A stretch of 64,000 bases of DNA from Lates calcarifer. Lineage: Eukaryota; Chordata; Actinopteri; Centropomidae. How positions within the stretch are numbered: the stretch's first letter is position 1; every line of letters begins with the position of its first letter. Shown one piece after another: positions 27,021 to 39,485 of the stretch. The DNA lies in NCBI RefSeq assembly GCF_001640805.2, contig NC_066852.1, positions 1,571,245-1,635,244 of the forward strand, written 5' to 3'. A program made the translations under genes and the position numbers. Below the pieces are notes generated by a model. The model was not told the DNA's origin and did no database searches. It worked only from the letters and a program-made list of their open reading frames with translations.

Positions 27021-27199
27021 TTTTTTTATGGCAGGGCTTCTAACACATGACCTCTGCCATCCATTAGACTGCATGTACACATTCATACACAACAAAATAA
27101 AACAAGAACAGCATGTGATAAAGTATGAACTGAGCTCTTGAACGTGCATGTTGTTACTCGAGTGTTTCTGTGAGGTGAGTCCAGCTCCCCCAAATCTTC

Positions 27200-27620
27200 A
27201 TCTCTGCCAGTTCTCAGCAGCGATAACAGCATTTTGATTTATTCTCTGCAAAACACATTTGTACTTTAATCCAATCAAACAGCAGCCTCAGAGAGCAAGA
27301 AATCATCTTTGCCTCGTGGAGATTTTCATTCAGCTCTTTTCTTATTCCACCCGTGCTGCCCTGTCTGGACGATCGCTGCTGTGCTTCGTCCGGCCGGCCG
27401 CGGCATTATGCAGCATGACAAGCTGTAATTTGGTGTACACATTTACCTCATTTGCATGAGAAGCGTTTGTGCTGCCCGCCGCCGAGCTGAACGAATTGCA
27501 GCAGCGGTTATTCTCAATCTAAATAACGGAGGCTGAATTATGAGCGATGCTGGGAAGTGAGGGAGTAGCTCATTACAAGAGAGCAGCTTTGTGTCAAGTT
27601 ATGGCGTCCGCAGCCTCTGT
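27200..27620. promoter_or_regulatory. Candidate regulatory block with a POU octamer
   Basis: This non-repetitive block with raised GC contains the octamer ATTTGCAT at 27450-27457, a GATAA at about 27224, and CCGGCCGGCCGCGG near 27390. It looks more constrained than its AT-rich flanks. No coding signal is seen and conservation is untested. Confidence 0.28.
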
Positions 27621-27889
27621 GTCCATGACTTGCAGATGAGGGTGGTTTTTTTTGTTGATACTGCCATTTTGAATACTAAACAGTCCCATCATAACCAACC
27701 TGAATGAGAAAAAAGATTTAACAGGAAGTCATGCTTCCCTTTCACCTCAGAAATCATCCACAGAAAACCCACCTGATCTGACAGTTCTGGTTGAATCGTG
27801 GCATCTTTAAAACTCTAAAAAGCAACAGATCAACTTATTCATTTAAATTAAATATTTACATATTTATTTAATAAAACACAGTTATGTAT

Positions 27890-28389
27890 TTTTTTTCATG
27901 TGCTGTAAGCCTCTTAATTTTTATCGTTTTCCACTACCTATTTGACCAGCAGCCAAATCAGTTATGTTGCTGTGCAAAGTGACTTTTTGCTATCGGTACG
28001 TAGCCAGCATTAGCATTAACAGCTGTTTATTTACCAAGACCTTTAGTTGTTGTTGATTTTACAAGACAGGAAGTTTGAATACATCCTCTGGACTACTTCA
28101 TCCTCTCATGTTTGACTGAGGCCAGACTGAACACTACAGTGACTCACTTATCACAAAGTGTTAGGCTAGTCCAAGCCATGACAGGCTGGGGCTATGTTAG
28201 CATGCTAACTTCAGTAGAAGAGGTGACAGAAATAGAGTTAACGTTGGCGTTGTTTGGAGACTCTTGATGAGTAAAGAAATTAACTTTGATGCTTAACACA
28301 CAGAGTTTCTTCTAGACTGGTCTGTAAACAGTTGTTATGCTAATGTTAGCTATGTAGCAATAGCAAAACTTACATATAGCACCTTTTAA
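27890..28389 (-). mobile_element. Second copy of the MITE family, inverted, one end truncated
   Basis: Read on the minus strand from 28384, it starts AGGTGCTATATGTAAGTTTT, followed by gctattgctacatagctaac. This matches the left terminal repeat and subterminal region of the 22.66 kb element. The far end matches that copy's ttacagcacatg and gtggaaaac segments but stops near 27,890 without the terminal repeat. It has no coding capacity. Confidence 0.65.
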
Positions 28390-28429
28390 AACTTTCAAAC
28401 CTTGAAGCAACATTATTGATGCATTTTTT

Positions 28430-28640
28430 TATTTCACTTCACCTCAAGACAAATTTTATTTATATAGCCTCAGCCCAAAATCCAATCAGTGCAACATACG
28501 AGACTCTCTGACCTTTGACCTTTAATTTAGAAATGAAAAATTTCCCAAAAAACTATTAGGAGAACAGGGAGAAATCTACCAGATCTGCTAAAGTTTTAGC
28601 ATCAGTCTATACAACATGCAAAAAGCATAACATCAGTGAG
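28430..28640 (+). repeat. Degenerate teleost interspersed repeat
   Basis: The phrase aattttatttatatagcc at about 28,451, followed about 90 bp later by tttcccaaaaaactattagg and aacagggagaaa, is the decayed pattern of a very common fish repeat (intact form: tttatttgtatagccc, then aactccc-aaaaaacccttt, then aacagggagaaa). Class unassigned. Confidence 0.5.
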
Positions 28641-30602
28641 ATCTATGGGTGCAAAAAAAGCATTTGATTGTCTTGAATTACTTTATTAATTTATGTTTAT
28701 ACCTAATAATTTATCCTCTGAAAAAGTCTTTTTGTGCTCACCAATCAAACCACTTTTTAAAACATTGAGGAAGAAATCTAAGAGTGTGAACAGGGCCTAA
28801 GCTGTTGTATGTACAGTGAAGCCAGAAATAACAATATAAGATGGAGGCAAACATTTTTATCCAAATAGGAAAGACTGAAAAACGGAAACAGCTTTTCTTT
28901 GGTTGGATAGAAAAAAACCTTCTCTGAGGCCTAATTTGATTGTTTTAATTTGACGTGCTGCCGTGTCTCCGGCCCGTTTCTAAGCATTTTGCTCTTGAAT
29001 TTCTCCAGACTTCAAGACAGAGGAACCACATGCAAGACTTCACGTAGAAATGAAATCCTTCCTCCGTCCTCACATCATTATTATTATTCTAACCACCCAC
29101 TCAACATAAGACAGGTAATTCATTTGGCACTAGGATTATAAAATGTGTTTTGAATGAAAGAGAAGCGCTGCAATTGTGCTTTTTGCTTAAAAAGTCCTCT
29201 ACAGATAAAATTATTTTTATTATTAAATCGTTTTGCTCTGCTTCTATATTCAATATTATGATGTTTTGCCCTAAAAAAAGAAACGAAAAACACATGACGT
29301 CTTTTATCAGAGTGCAAACAGTGAGATCTTTCACGTCAGCGTAAAGACTGGATATAGATGTTGGATAATATCGTCTGGCATACACGAACACAAGACACAG
29401 CGATATGATAAATGCTCAAGTCGTGACATGTATGAACCTCAAACGTGCATGTGCCTGGTACACTTTAAAATCTAAACTAAACTTTGCCCCCGTCAGTTTG
29501 TCTAGTTTAACCGTTTCTTGCTGGAGGCAGCTCGTGATTCAGGGTCACTGTTTAAATCCGACCATAGGACACTCAGAAGTTAAAGTAGGGAGGACATTTA
29601 CACTTATTTTAGTCAGTGAATATCACTTCTCCTGATTTATTATCATTATTTTATCTGTTATTATTTATTTTGCTTTGCTATTAAATCGAAGCTGTAACAG
29701 TCATCATACATCTGCACACTGACACATACATTTGTTTATTTGTATCAAAGAGCTTTAAGTAAAAAAAAAAGACTGTATCATCTACAACTGTACAAAACTG
29801 CACGTTATAAAAGGTTTATGTAAGACCGGGAAAGTTTGTTTATATAGCACCATTCAGACAGAAGGCAACTGCATAGAAATATAAAAAATATTATTGTAAA
29901 CATTGTTTTTAAAAAAGTATTAGCTCTGTGTTTCTAAAGCCACAGCTTCCATTAAGGACACAGAGGTCATGACCCCAGTGATATGTCTTGATATTTCAGG
30001 GGTCTAATGACACAAAGAGAAGTTTACCTTCCACAATTACACATGCTGGGTTTTTCAAAGCTGCTTCTCATTTATTTTTTAGACAAAATAAGTTAAATCT
30101 TTAGGCAAAACAAAAACTGAGTATATAAAATCAAAGTGTATTCTCCACCAGACTCTGAAACCATATTTAAAGCATAATACAGGGAGATAAAATAGCATGA
30201 AAATGAATAAAACGTGAGTTTATTTTCAGAAAATTTCACTAGTGGCTAGTCATTAAAGAAATTCTCTGATGGGTGGGGTTGTGTCGGGGGTGATTTGGAC
30301 TCCAGGCTGCAGCCCTGCTGCTCGGTATCAGCTGGTGAATCACACGCGAGGAATGAAATACACATCCTCCAAAAAATGTGTTAGGCCTCAAAGTGAAAGA
30401 ATCAGACCTCAGCAGGAAGAGAGGACTAAACTCCTGCAGTCTACAGCATCAAATACTCACAGACACGTTAAGAGTAAATCTTTTTGTCACTGCATGAATG
30501 AAAAGTCGTGGTTGTCGTCGGCTGAACCGCACAAACAACGAGCATCATTTCACGTAATTTCTCCATAACTGCCTTCGCCTCACAGCTTCCTACAAACGGA
30601 CG

Positions 30603-30652
30603 TCTTTCTTTCTTTCTTTCTTTCTTCCTTTCTTTCTTTCTTTCTTTTTTTA
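30603..30652 (+). repeat. (TTTC)n microsatellite
   Basis: About 12 tetranucleotide units with one interruption (TTCC) and a T-run at the end. Confidence 0.9.
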
Positions 30653-31189
30653 GGCCCCAGCGCCGGTTTTGACGTTTAATCAGTTAACATGTTGAAGAAA
30701 ACTGTTAAACGCTCCTTAAATGACGAAGAAGCCCCGAGTCTGTATCAGGTTGTTTGGTTTAGGATTAAAGTTAAGTCATTGTTTCTTAAACATTCTTGCG
30801 CAGACATAACTGAGATCTGTGCATGATGTCTGCTCACGCATCTCTCTTCAGTCTGTCAGAAAGGCTGCTCCGTCTCTTTTTGAATTATTTCTCTTTTTGT
30901 GATTTCCATCTTTGAGTTTTCCCGCTCTTATGTGCTTTTAAACGTAACGGACTCTGATTTCAGAGAGCTGCTACCTCACATTGTGCTGTCAGTAATCCTC
31001 CTGATGCTGTCACAGTTGCCATGTCTTATCTCTCAGCTAACAGCCAGTATGTTTTACTGGCTCAGATTTAGTACAGGGGCATCCTCGCTGGTCTGAGATA
31101 TGTGCATGCATGTGTGTGAGCAGATGCAAATGCATGAGTGAATGAGTGTACGTTCGCCTGCCTGCGTGTGAAAGCGCCTCCTCCCTGTA

Positions 31190-32120
31190 AGCCCCCTCGA
31201 TGAGAGTCAAACGTTATATATCGTTTATTTGTTGGGGAGGATTACAGCGTTCTGGAGGCTATAATCCATTCTCAGTTTTAAAAACACACCTCACCTCCTC
31301 AAATCTACGGCCTGTCGCCAAGACCCGAACTCTGAACCTGTGGGCTTCCCTCCGCTTGTGAGAACTAACCAACAATCAGCCCCCACCACCACCACCACGT
31401 CGACCTCCGTAACAATTCGACCGCCCCCGCCAGGCTGCAGTGGAGATGGGGTGCGTTGTTTTACGGCGTGATCTGTCTTGTATGTCTCAGGGCCAAATCC
31501 TATTTTTACAGCTTGCTTATACATTCCTGCTGCAAATGGTTTACATACCGAGGCAGGGAGCCGTCCTAAATCAGCTGGCAGCTCCGTGCAGCTGGGACAA
31601 GGTGGAAACCTTGTCATCAGCCCGCTCCACCGGCGATTAATGAACCCCAAATTAAGATAATAACATCTCAGCCTGACCTGGGCTGGCAGATTACATCACT
31701 TCCACGGAAATTCAATTTTGACTCTTGACGCTCTCGGTCACTGCTGGAATCGCCGGTATTTACCCACCTTGTTTTTTCCCGCCTCAGATTTATTTTGAAA
31801 AGGGGCCGGTGCCCATTCATGAAATTGGGTGGCGTGTTTTCTCATTCTTGTAGGGTCCTTCAGCGCTGTTCAAACACCGCTGAGTGAAAGTGGAGAGGCT
31901 GTATAATGAGCAGAGGAGTTAGAGGGTGATGACTCTGCCATTCAAGGGCCCGAGCACAATCTGCACCAGTGTTTCGGGCCGAGGCCCTCGAGTGCAGCCA
32001 CACAAATCCTCTGTTACCTACTCTGTTTTAAAACCTTGTTTCATTCATGTTAGCAGCTCATAAAGGGCTGCCCACCGCCTCAGCAAAAACAAGCTTTGGT
32101 TTTATACGGTGCAGTCTGCT
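31190..32120. promoter_or_regulatory. Candidate conserved non-coding element cluster
   Basis: This roughly 0.9-kb tract is free of microsatellites and recognisable repeats, with balanced composition and dense factor-type motifs. Two CAGCTG E-boxes lie near 31,570 and 31,588, AGATAA (GATA) near 31,656, and ATTAAT/TTAATTAG-type homeodomain cores are present. It is the most enhancer-like segment of the desert by appearance. No frame codes for a known protein. Conservation and activity are unverified. Confidence 0.35.
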
Positions 32121-34424
32121 GCGGGGCCCTAATCACTCCTCTGGATTTTTTTATAGTTGAGGCTTTGGTTTGATAACAGGTGATACGGAGGACAGAACAG
32201 CTAGATGTTACTGTCAGAGCAACATGATTAAGAAAAACTAAAAGCTACCCTCGTTGGTTTGTGAGTAATACAACAGAAACGTGCACTGATCAGCATTTAA
32301 ATGGGGTCTCCTGGCCACAGGCCCAGGGGCCCCAGAGCCTCTGTGTGAAGTGACTGTTATTAACACAAGTCTCAGACGTCCAGGGCAATCAAAAGCTCTA
32401 GGTTTATCTTTATCATTTGAGTCTAAACACTTTAATTAAGCACAAGTGTTTGTTACCAATTTATTTTTTCTGTTTGTCGAGTAATTAGTAGGAAAACCCA
32501 CAGTAAAGTTGTATTCATCCATCAATCGTACAACTGCAATCAACACTTATTTCGATGGAAGCTCTTGTGACGGAGGAAAAAATGAGTAATTTTCTCAAAG
32601 TAATGATGGTGTCATATTTTGAGATACTAAGTTTCTATCATCATGACTTGCAGTATCTTCTTTTTTCATCACAAATGGTGAAAGTACGAGGTTAGTGTGT
32701 TAACACGCTAAAGTCAGATTTTCTTCCTTGATTAAATATTAAAACGTATAAATTGGCTTTGAAATTGTCCTCTAATTCTTTATTTGTCAAGATACAAAAA
32801 AAACCCCAAAATGCTATGACATTTGGATCGACAACAAGATACTTGAGTATTTAGCATTTTATCAGCTTATAGAGTTTTTTCTCGCATGCTAAGAAACAAT
32901 AAGCAGCTCATAAAGAAAACCCTATACAAAAAAACAACTGGTTGTCTTTAGACAGACGGACCACACACGAGGCGCTCAAAAAATAAAACAACATGAATTA
33001 AACCTGGTTTGTGCATCTGAAGTTTGCTAATTCAGACGTAGCATAAACACTGACGTCTTATTTCTCAAACTTTAATACACTGTAACTTTGTCACAGAAAG
33101 TGTCTGTAATTCTGTATTTTTCCCACCAACTGCAAACATTGAAACTGCAAATCATTTCCTTCACCTCAGACAATAAGGCACTGTAGATCATACTGTTCTG
33201 TTTATGTTGCTGTTACTGTACTATCAGGTTCTTCATCCTCCCTCTCACTCCCGAAACTCCCCCCTGCACAGGCTGCTTCAATGACGTAGGAAGAAAAAGA
33301 AGTCGAATTTTACATTCGCATCTTTTTTATTTCCCTCCTCCCCCTCTCTTCTCCTTCCCTTCTACATCCTCGCCTCGCTTCCCGAGGAATTGCTTTTTCT
33401 TGCATGTGGGAGAGAAAAAAAAAAGTTCTTAAAAGTCTTATGAGTGAAAAGGATGTTACCTCATTAAAGAAGAGGCCATAAATCTGTCTCCCTCCTCAGC
33501 AGCACCGTTCCACATCTGGACGTTTCGCTTCAGCCACTCATTGTTGCTCATTCTCGCTGAGCCCTGGATGGGATTTATGGTCCATTCTGCTCGTGTCACA
33601 TGTTGTTTAGTCCGGCTTCCCCTATCAGAGATCTCATGCTGGTACCGTCCCGTCTGATGTTTGGGATTTTTGTGTAATGCTTTCTGTATCAAGATGGTCT
33701 TTTGCTTGTGAGATGTGCTTTACTGTGGCTGCGTAGCTGAGGGTGTTAACTGCTGCCGACGATTTTCCCCTGGAGATAAGCAGGAAGCAACCTGGATGAA
33801 TTAATGTTAAAATAAGAAATAAACTGTGAGTCCTGGTGTTTTCTGAAGTGTTTGGCTGTTTTAAAGATAATGTTTAAGACAAACGCCAAATATAATTTTG
33901 TGCAGTTTCTCTTCACAATATAGTTTTTTTTTTTTTAATTCTTGGTCTGTGCTCAGTATTTTTGGTTTGTCCAAAAAAAAAATATTATTGTAAATTATCC
34001 TGTTCATTTCAAGAAGACTAGTAGCTGGTTTGGCTGTTTAGGGTTAAACATAGACTAGTAATACATTTTTTGGGTCATCCAGCATCTAGCAGCGTCTGAA
34101 TTTATGATCTCTCCAACATCATAAACTTTACGTAACAGACAATCTGACAATCACACTCGCTTTACGAAGCAATTAGACCAGGTGTGCGGGGATCAAAAAG
34201 TGGGCAGGGTTTGAACTTTTCTCTCAAGCTGTCTTAATTCATTCCTCACACAACTACTTCTGTTAGTTTTCGAGACTTCTTCTGTAAAACGAGCCCATGA
34301 GTCGTCTGTGCGGCAGTTTATTACAACCTACAGCTACGTCTTGTTTAGTGACATCTAGTGGCTGTAGTAATTATGACAGGATCAGGGTAGATGATGTTGT
34401 ATAAAGAGCAAGAAAGTCCATGTT

Positions 34425-35340
34425 AGGAGGAGGTTGGGTTTGGATTAATGGGTCAACAAAACACAGGAGGCTGCTGTTTGGTTCCTGTTTGAACCCAGTA
34501 GTAGTTGTTTCTTTAATCCCTGACCGTTCCACAACTAACTTTAACCCAAACCATGATCTTCTCCGAAAATAAGCTCACTGTTGATGTATCGATAGTCAAC
34601 ACAGCACGCATTTGAGTTTCGTAGCATCCACAAATTGGATCACTATATGTGTGCGCTGTTATAAAATCAGTTAGAAGGCATGTCAGTGGTTGGATAGTTT
34701 TGAATACCTCCTTCGACAGTACCTTTCTGACGCCAGACCAGAGGTTGTCAATGTCAACCATTTTTGTACCTTTCCCAAATTGACGAACTAACACTCACAC
34801 CAGCATCACACCGTGATAGGTCTGCTGTGCGACTTTTAATCTGAACAACTGAGTGCAACACAGTAAGTGTCTTCCTGGAGAGAAGATCTTAAATTGTGCG
34901 CTGTTATCCCCATTTTTAAACACCCTCCCACCTCCGTCTCTGCGACAGCCGGCATTTCACTCCACCTTCAAACAAGACCGTTCGACTTCCAACGTTGTTG
35001 GATAGCACGTCTTACAAACTGGTTCTGACAGACCATAAACTGGCCCTTACACTCAGTATAGACGGAAGTCGAGTGACATTATTATAGACTGAAATCCGCA
35101 GAGGGAGGATGTTGGGTGGATGGATAGGTCAACAAATCATTGGACTTTGCCTATAGGAGACTGCTGTTCATTTTCCATTTCCTATAGATAGTCTGTTGAT
35201 TTCTTCAAGCAATGACCACAATTGTTGCCTCAGCTTAACCATGTGGTTTTGTTATTGTAACTGGGAAAGTCCTCTAACCTTTCCTTAACTAACAAAGTCA
35301 TGTTTGTGTCTAAGCCCTAACCAAACCTTGACCATCAGAA
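34425..35340 (+). repeat. Two related degenerate repeat copies
   Basis: The segments beginning at about 34,425 (ggaggaggttgggtttggat, then gggtcaacaaa, then ggaggctgctgttt) and about 35,100 (gagggaggatgttgggtgga, then aggtcaacaaa, then ggagactgctgttc) share order and sequence. Each is followed by a CCTAACC/TTAACC-rich tail. A weaker relative lies at 53,110-53,230. They are direct repeats of an unassigned fish repeat family, with no coding capacity. Confidence 0.45.
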
Positions 35341-38300
35341 ATTGGGCTATCCAATCAGAAAACCCTTCTATGTGTCCTGCTGGAGGGCAGATCATATTTT
35401 TTCCTTTATTTTGGAGGGGTTGGAACGTATTATATATCAACATACCGAGTTCTATTATACCTTAGCATGTACAAAGTAGTATATAGTACATTCAAACCAT
35501 CACATACATAAATTTTAACGCCAAGTAGTCTTAGCGGACATGAATTACTCCCAACAACCTTAACAGATTCTCAATATAAACCTTCGTCTTGAGTCACACA
35601 AGTGTTGCACAGAAATAAAACTTTCTGAACTAAATATAAAATGACACAAACCACAATGACTGTGTTCTTCTTCAGTGCTTAACCTTGTTTTTTTTTTTCC
35701 TTTTACTACTTCAGAACCAAATGTGGGCAAGCCCTCTGGGCAGACACGCATCCACTCCCTTCTCCCACGGTCTCTCGCAGCCAATAGATCAGTGTAAAAG
35801 CAAACCTGTGACGTCGGGTCATGATATACTGTGACTCGACTTTAAGTGTGTGTACAGGTCGGAATCTCTCTGTACGTGTAGACAGAAGCACTGAGGCCGT
35901 AGGCAGACACGCAACGCCAGACGCTTCCAATTACATCTCTGTAACTGTCAGGGGCCCTCCGAGCTTTGCCCTTTATGAAAACAACGAGTGGCACAAGAGC
36001 ACGCAAGGCCACTGTGGTCTGGACAGCAGGGATCTGCATTGGCTGTTTGAAGCCCAGAGCAGTTCTGGTTGATCATGTCTCGGCTTCTTCTGCCTTAAAT
36101 TACATACAGTATCATTATGAAGCAGAACGAGGGATCATGGAAATATTAGTTTGTGATTTGTATCTGAGCTGAGGAAAATCCTTCTCTCAGTTACATGGTT
36201 GTCTGTTCAGTGTAGCTGCAGGAGTTTCTTATTGTTTTCTGTGCATCAACAGCTCAAATGATTATTCATAACCACATAATTAGGTGTTACGGTAAAAAGG
36301 AGATTTGTACTTGAGGCCAAAGCTACCAGATTACACTGAGCACATAGATGTCATGTCCTTAGTAGTATTATCTAACTAGAAAATACCTTTTAGACCACAG
36401 TTATGTCACTACATTGGTGGAAAGTAACCACACAAAATTTAGTATTTCCATTTCCTGCTAATTAATTCTCTTGCTCCACTGCAGTTTAGAGACAAGTATT
36501 GTAGTTTTTTCTTCACATTTAGTTGATAATCACTCGTTTTCTTGCAGATTTAAGTACTACAAATATAATTAGCAGATAAATTGATATTTATTCTTACAGG
36601 TCAAGATAAGATAAAGGTGAAATTCAGCTCAGCCCACTCCACCAGCTGCAACATTAAAGTGTGTATGTATTGTGGAGACTTTATCAGCTTATTTGGATTT
36701 AAGTTTTCAGAGTTTGTTTCAGATGTGGCTCAGTTTTTACAGATATTATTATGCGGTTTACATGATTTTGGTTTTAATATTAATTGGTTCAGGACAGGAA
36801 TTTGTTTGTTTGGCCTTATTGGGACTGAGATTACAGAACAGAGAGAGACAGGAAACATGAGGAGAGATAAAGGGAGGTCACATGGCTTGCTTCCCGGTTC
36901 ACTGGATGAACCCGAATAATTTTATTCATAAGGTTTTTGACATAAAAGTGTAGCGACAGGGGTCCTTATCGGACTGGATTGGACCAGTCGGACCAGTGGT
37001 GGTGGTGGTGTTCAGATGCTGGTTTCACTGGAAGCGTTTCAGTAACTGTGAGGTGAATCGAGTCGATCCAGACCAACTCCAGCTGTGATGTGTTTGTTAC
37101 AAAAGCTTGTCTGAAATGATGGAAAACACACAACTCAAACAAAATCGAATTTGAAAAACACCGTCATCCAAACTTTTTTTTCTCTGTAGGAAAATGAAAA
37201 TGCCAGTTCACTGCGTTCTTGCATGTTTTAATACTGTTTTGCTTCAAATTGCGCACATGTGCGTTGTGCCAAAAAGATTATTGTCCACACTGACCAGGGT
37301 TTTAGATTTCTGATGGCTCCTCAAACTTTACAGGCAGCTGTTGGTTTTCATTTATTTCACAATGCTGTGAAATTAAAGAACCTGCAGGGACTTCAAGCTT
37401 GAACATAATCAATCACAGTGAACCTCAAGTCTGCTTTTATTCCTTATCATTTTGTGCCAATATTTTGAGTGCAGAGTGATTTCAGGCGTCTGCACAACAT
37501 TATCATGCAAATAAATATCTGACATTTAAATATATTGACAAATACCGGACAGATTGATAAGCCACTTAGGGCACATATTCATTACAAAGTGTCACCTTCA
37601 CAAAGTGTCACAGCAGATCAAAGTTTACGCTCAAACTAATGACTTCTACAATGAATGAATGAATATGAGTAATGAATTCTTGGCCAGCTTCAGCTCACAC
37701 ATGCTAACTGTTTTTGTCAAGACTTCACAAAGTAAATCAAGCTGTCATTGCAAAAGTGCAACGCAGCAAATGGAGGGTTCAGTCAAATGTCGTGGATGGA
37801 AATACACTGGATGAAATGACAAGCTAAAAAAACAAATACATGTAAATGAAAGTGCTCTTTTTATTTTGGAGTCATTTTAGAGAGTTTATCAAACGTATAA
37901 AGACTTGTAGGCAAAAACACACGTTTATAAATGAAGAAGGTCTCAACCCTTAAATCTTTTTTTAAATTACATCATTTCCTCAACATTTTTGTATCGACAT
38001 CTTTGAAGGACGGTTTTAAACAGGGTTTATTACTAATGTTGGTGTTGGTGTACAGAAAGACACGAGCGCTTAAAGTGTGCTAAACATGCTAACAAGCCAA
38101 ATGCTAGGAGCTAAACATCTGTATATGTACGTTCAGGAGTTGCTAATGTACATGCTAATATGCTAGCTGTAGGCAGGTAAACAGGAGCATTCAGCTGAAG
38201 GTGAAACTCTGACAAACTGGGTTGTAGAGCATAAAACTGCTAAAAGCTGTGATGATGTTGAGCCTTCTGAGTCTGAGATGTCCTAAAATGGCCACCGTAT

Positions 38301-39244
38301 TTAGTTCAGTCAGGCTGTTCCCTCAGGCCAAACTATATACTTCAACTCTTGATAGTAAATCAATAAAACATGCATGAACTCTGGCATGGCCCTTTAATCG
38401 CCTGTAATAGTGCCTCTTTACTCCACTCTGTCAGACCCTCCTCGGATGTAGCTTTAATTACATCACGCAGCGGGCAGCACCTCCAGTTCAAACAGCCCAC
38501 ACTCATCCTGTCAGCTGCACAGCTCTGCGACATCAGCTGAGCCTCGGCGGCTGCGACGCGCTGCAGCTTCAAAGCTGCTGCTCGTCTGGCTCACGCCAAA
38601 ACCAGTTACAGTGGTGGAGAGCAGACCGCCGCCACACAAAGGAAGCTTTGCTTTAATGTTATCAGAGACTGATCCACGTCTGTGCGGCGCTGTAATGACG
38701 CTGTATTTCCCTGCCTGTCTGACAATGGCCTTATGGCTTTTATAAGCGAGCCCTAATACAACTATACTCCATTAGAGAGTCACTTTTATTACGTTTGCAG
38801 CCCCTGGAGAAGCCCATTCATCTCCAACGAGATGGATTGCTCTTGTTTTTTGTGATCATCAAGATGAATGAGTTTATGTTTCCCTCTGGCGCTGCTGGTG
38901 GTGGTGGAGGTGGAGGGGTAGATGGTGCCTGCATTACAGTATCTCTACAGAATCAGGAGGGCACAAAACACAGATTATATTTTACTCATTTCTTAAAAAA
39001 TCATCTTTAAATTCACTTTACCTCATTTACCCTCAGGAGCTTGATTTTTAATCTGGTTTTGTTTGATGCTAAAGCTGCTTTGCTGCTGCTAAAGCAACTC
39101 TGAGGAGCTGAAACAAGTGATGAGACTTGTAACTATCACTTGCAAATTAAACCTGTCCCGCAGAATAAAATACAGACCTCTTCAGAATCAGTATTCCACT
39201 TTACTTTCCTGTCAAGTAGGTAAAAAAAAAAAAAACTTTGTGTG
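35341..39244. other. Intergenic DNA
   Basis: No exon is recognisable. A GC-richer stretch lies at 35,740-36,080. A GCTAAC/TGCTAA-rich segment (38,070-38,180) resembles a common fish repeat. A candidate regulatory block lies at 38.36-38.80 kb. A run of 13 A is near 39,222. The rest is AT-rich. Confidence 0.5.
38360..38800. promoter_or_regulatory. Candidate regulatory block
   Basis: This non-repetitive, GC-elevated block contains several CAGCTG and CAGCTGC E-box-type sites (about 38,512 and 38,534), TTTAATTACATC homeodomain-type sequence (about 38,452) and AATGGCCTTATGGC (about 38,725). No coding frame is recognisable. It is a possible hand1 distal element. Confidence 0.28.
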
Positions 39245-39485
39245 TAATAATCAATGAATCAATCAAACTTTATTTGTAGAGCACCTTTTATACAGGTTAG
39301 TGTAGTTCAAAGTGCTTCACAGAACAAATTATAAAAGACAAAACAAATAAAATGCTGAACATAAAAAACAGTAAAATAGAATTTTAACCATAAAATCAGA
39401 GTTAATTAAAACTGTGCTAAAAATGGGTTAAGATAAATAATAGATAAGCAGATAAATAAAATAAAAAATAAATAAATAAAAGGAT
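39245..39485 (+). repeat. Degenerate teleost interspersed repeat plus A/T-rich tail
   Basis: The phrases atcaatcaaactttatttgt, agagcaccttttatacaggt and caaagtgcttcacagaac are the hallmark of a dispersed fish repeat (intact form: actttatttatatagcacttt, then aaagtgctttacaga). It is followed by AAATAA-rich sequence to about 39,480. Non-coding. Confidence 0.6.

Larger units (their letters stand above)
23245..27889. other. Intergenic DNA between MITE copies
   Basis: No exon is recognisable. Contents are a repeat piece at 24,895-25,020, a CpG-rich block at 26,660-27,020 and a candidate regulatory block at 27,200-27,620. A tandem pair of near-identical phrases lies at 23,710-23,760 (gattggatgcttatca, twice, 31 bp apart). 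The rest is AT-rich, unique-looking DNA. Confidence 0.55.
28641..34424. other. Intergenic DNA, central desert
   Basis: No exon is recognisable. It holds a short tttatatagcaccattcaga-type repeat piece at 29,838-29,890, a (TTTC)n microsatellite at 30.6 kb, a candidate regulatory block at 31.19-32.12 kb, and a possible second block at about 33,220-33,700. Otherwise it is AT-rich unique-looking sequence. Confidence 0.55.

Noticed and set aside
26660..27141. Frames of 118 and 111 codons across the CpG-rich block
   Set aside because: Composition-driven Arg/Gly and Ser/Leu/Pro translations on both strands, with no motif.
35821..36072. An 83-codon open frame in a GC-richer stretch
   Set aside because: No recognisable motif, overlapping frames of similar length exist on the other strand, and no splice sites extend it.
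38070..38180. GCTAAC/TGCTAA-rich segment resembling a common fish repeat
   Set aside because: The match is by short words only and the order of phrases is not preserved well enough to call an element.
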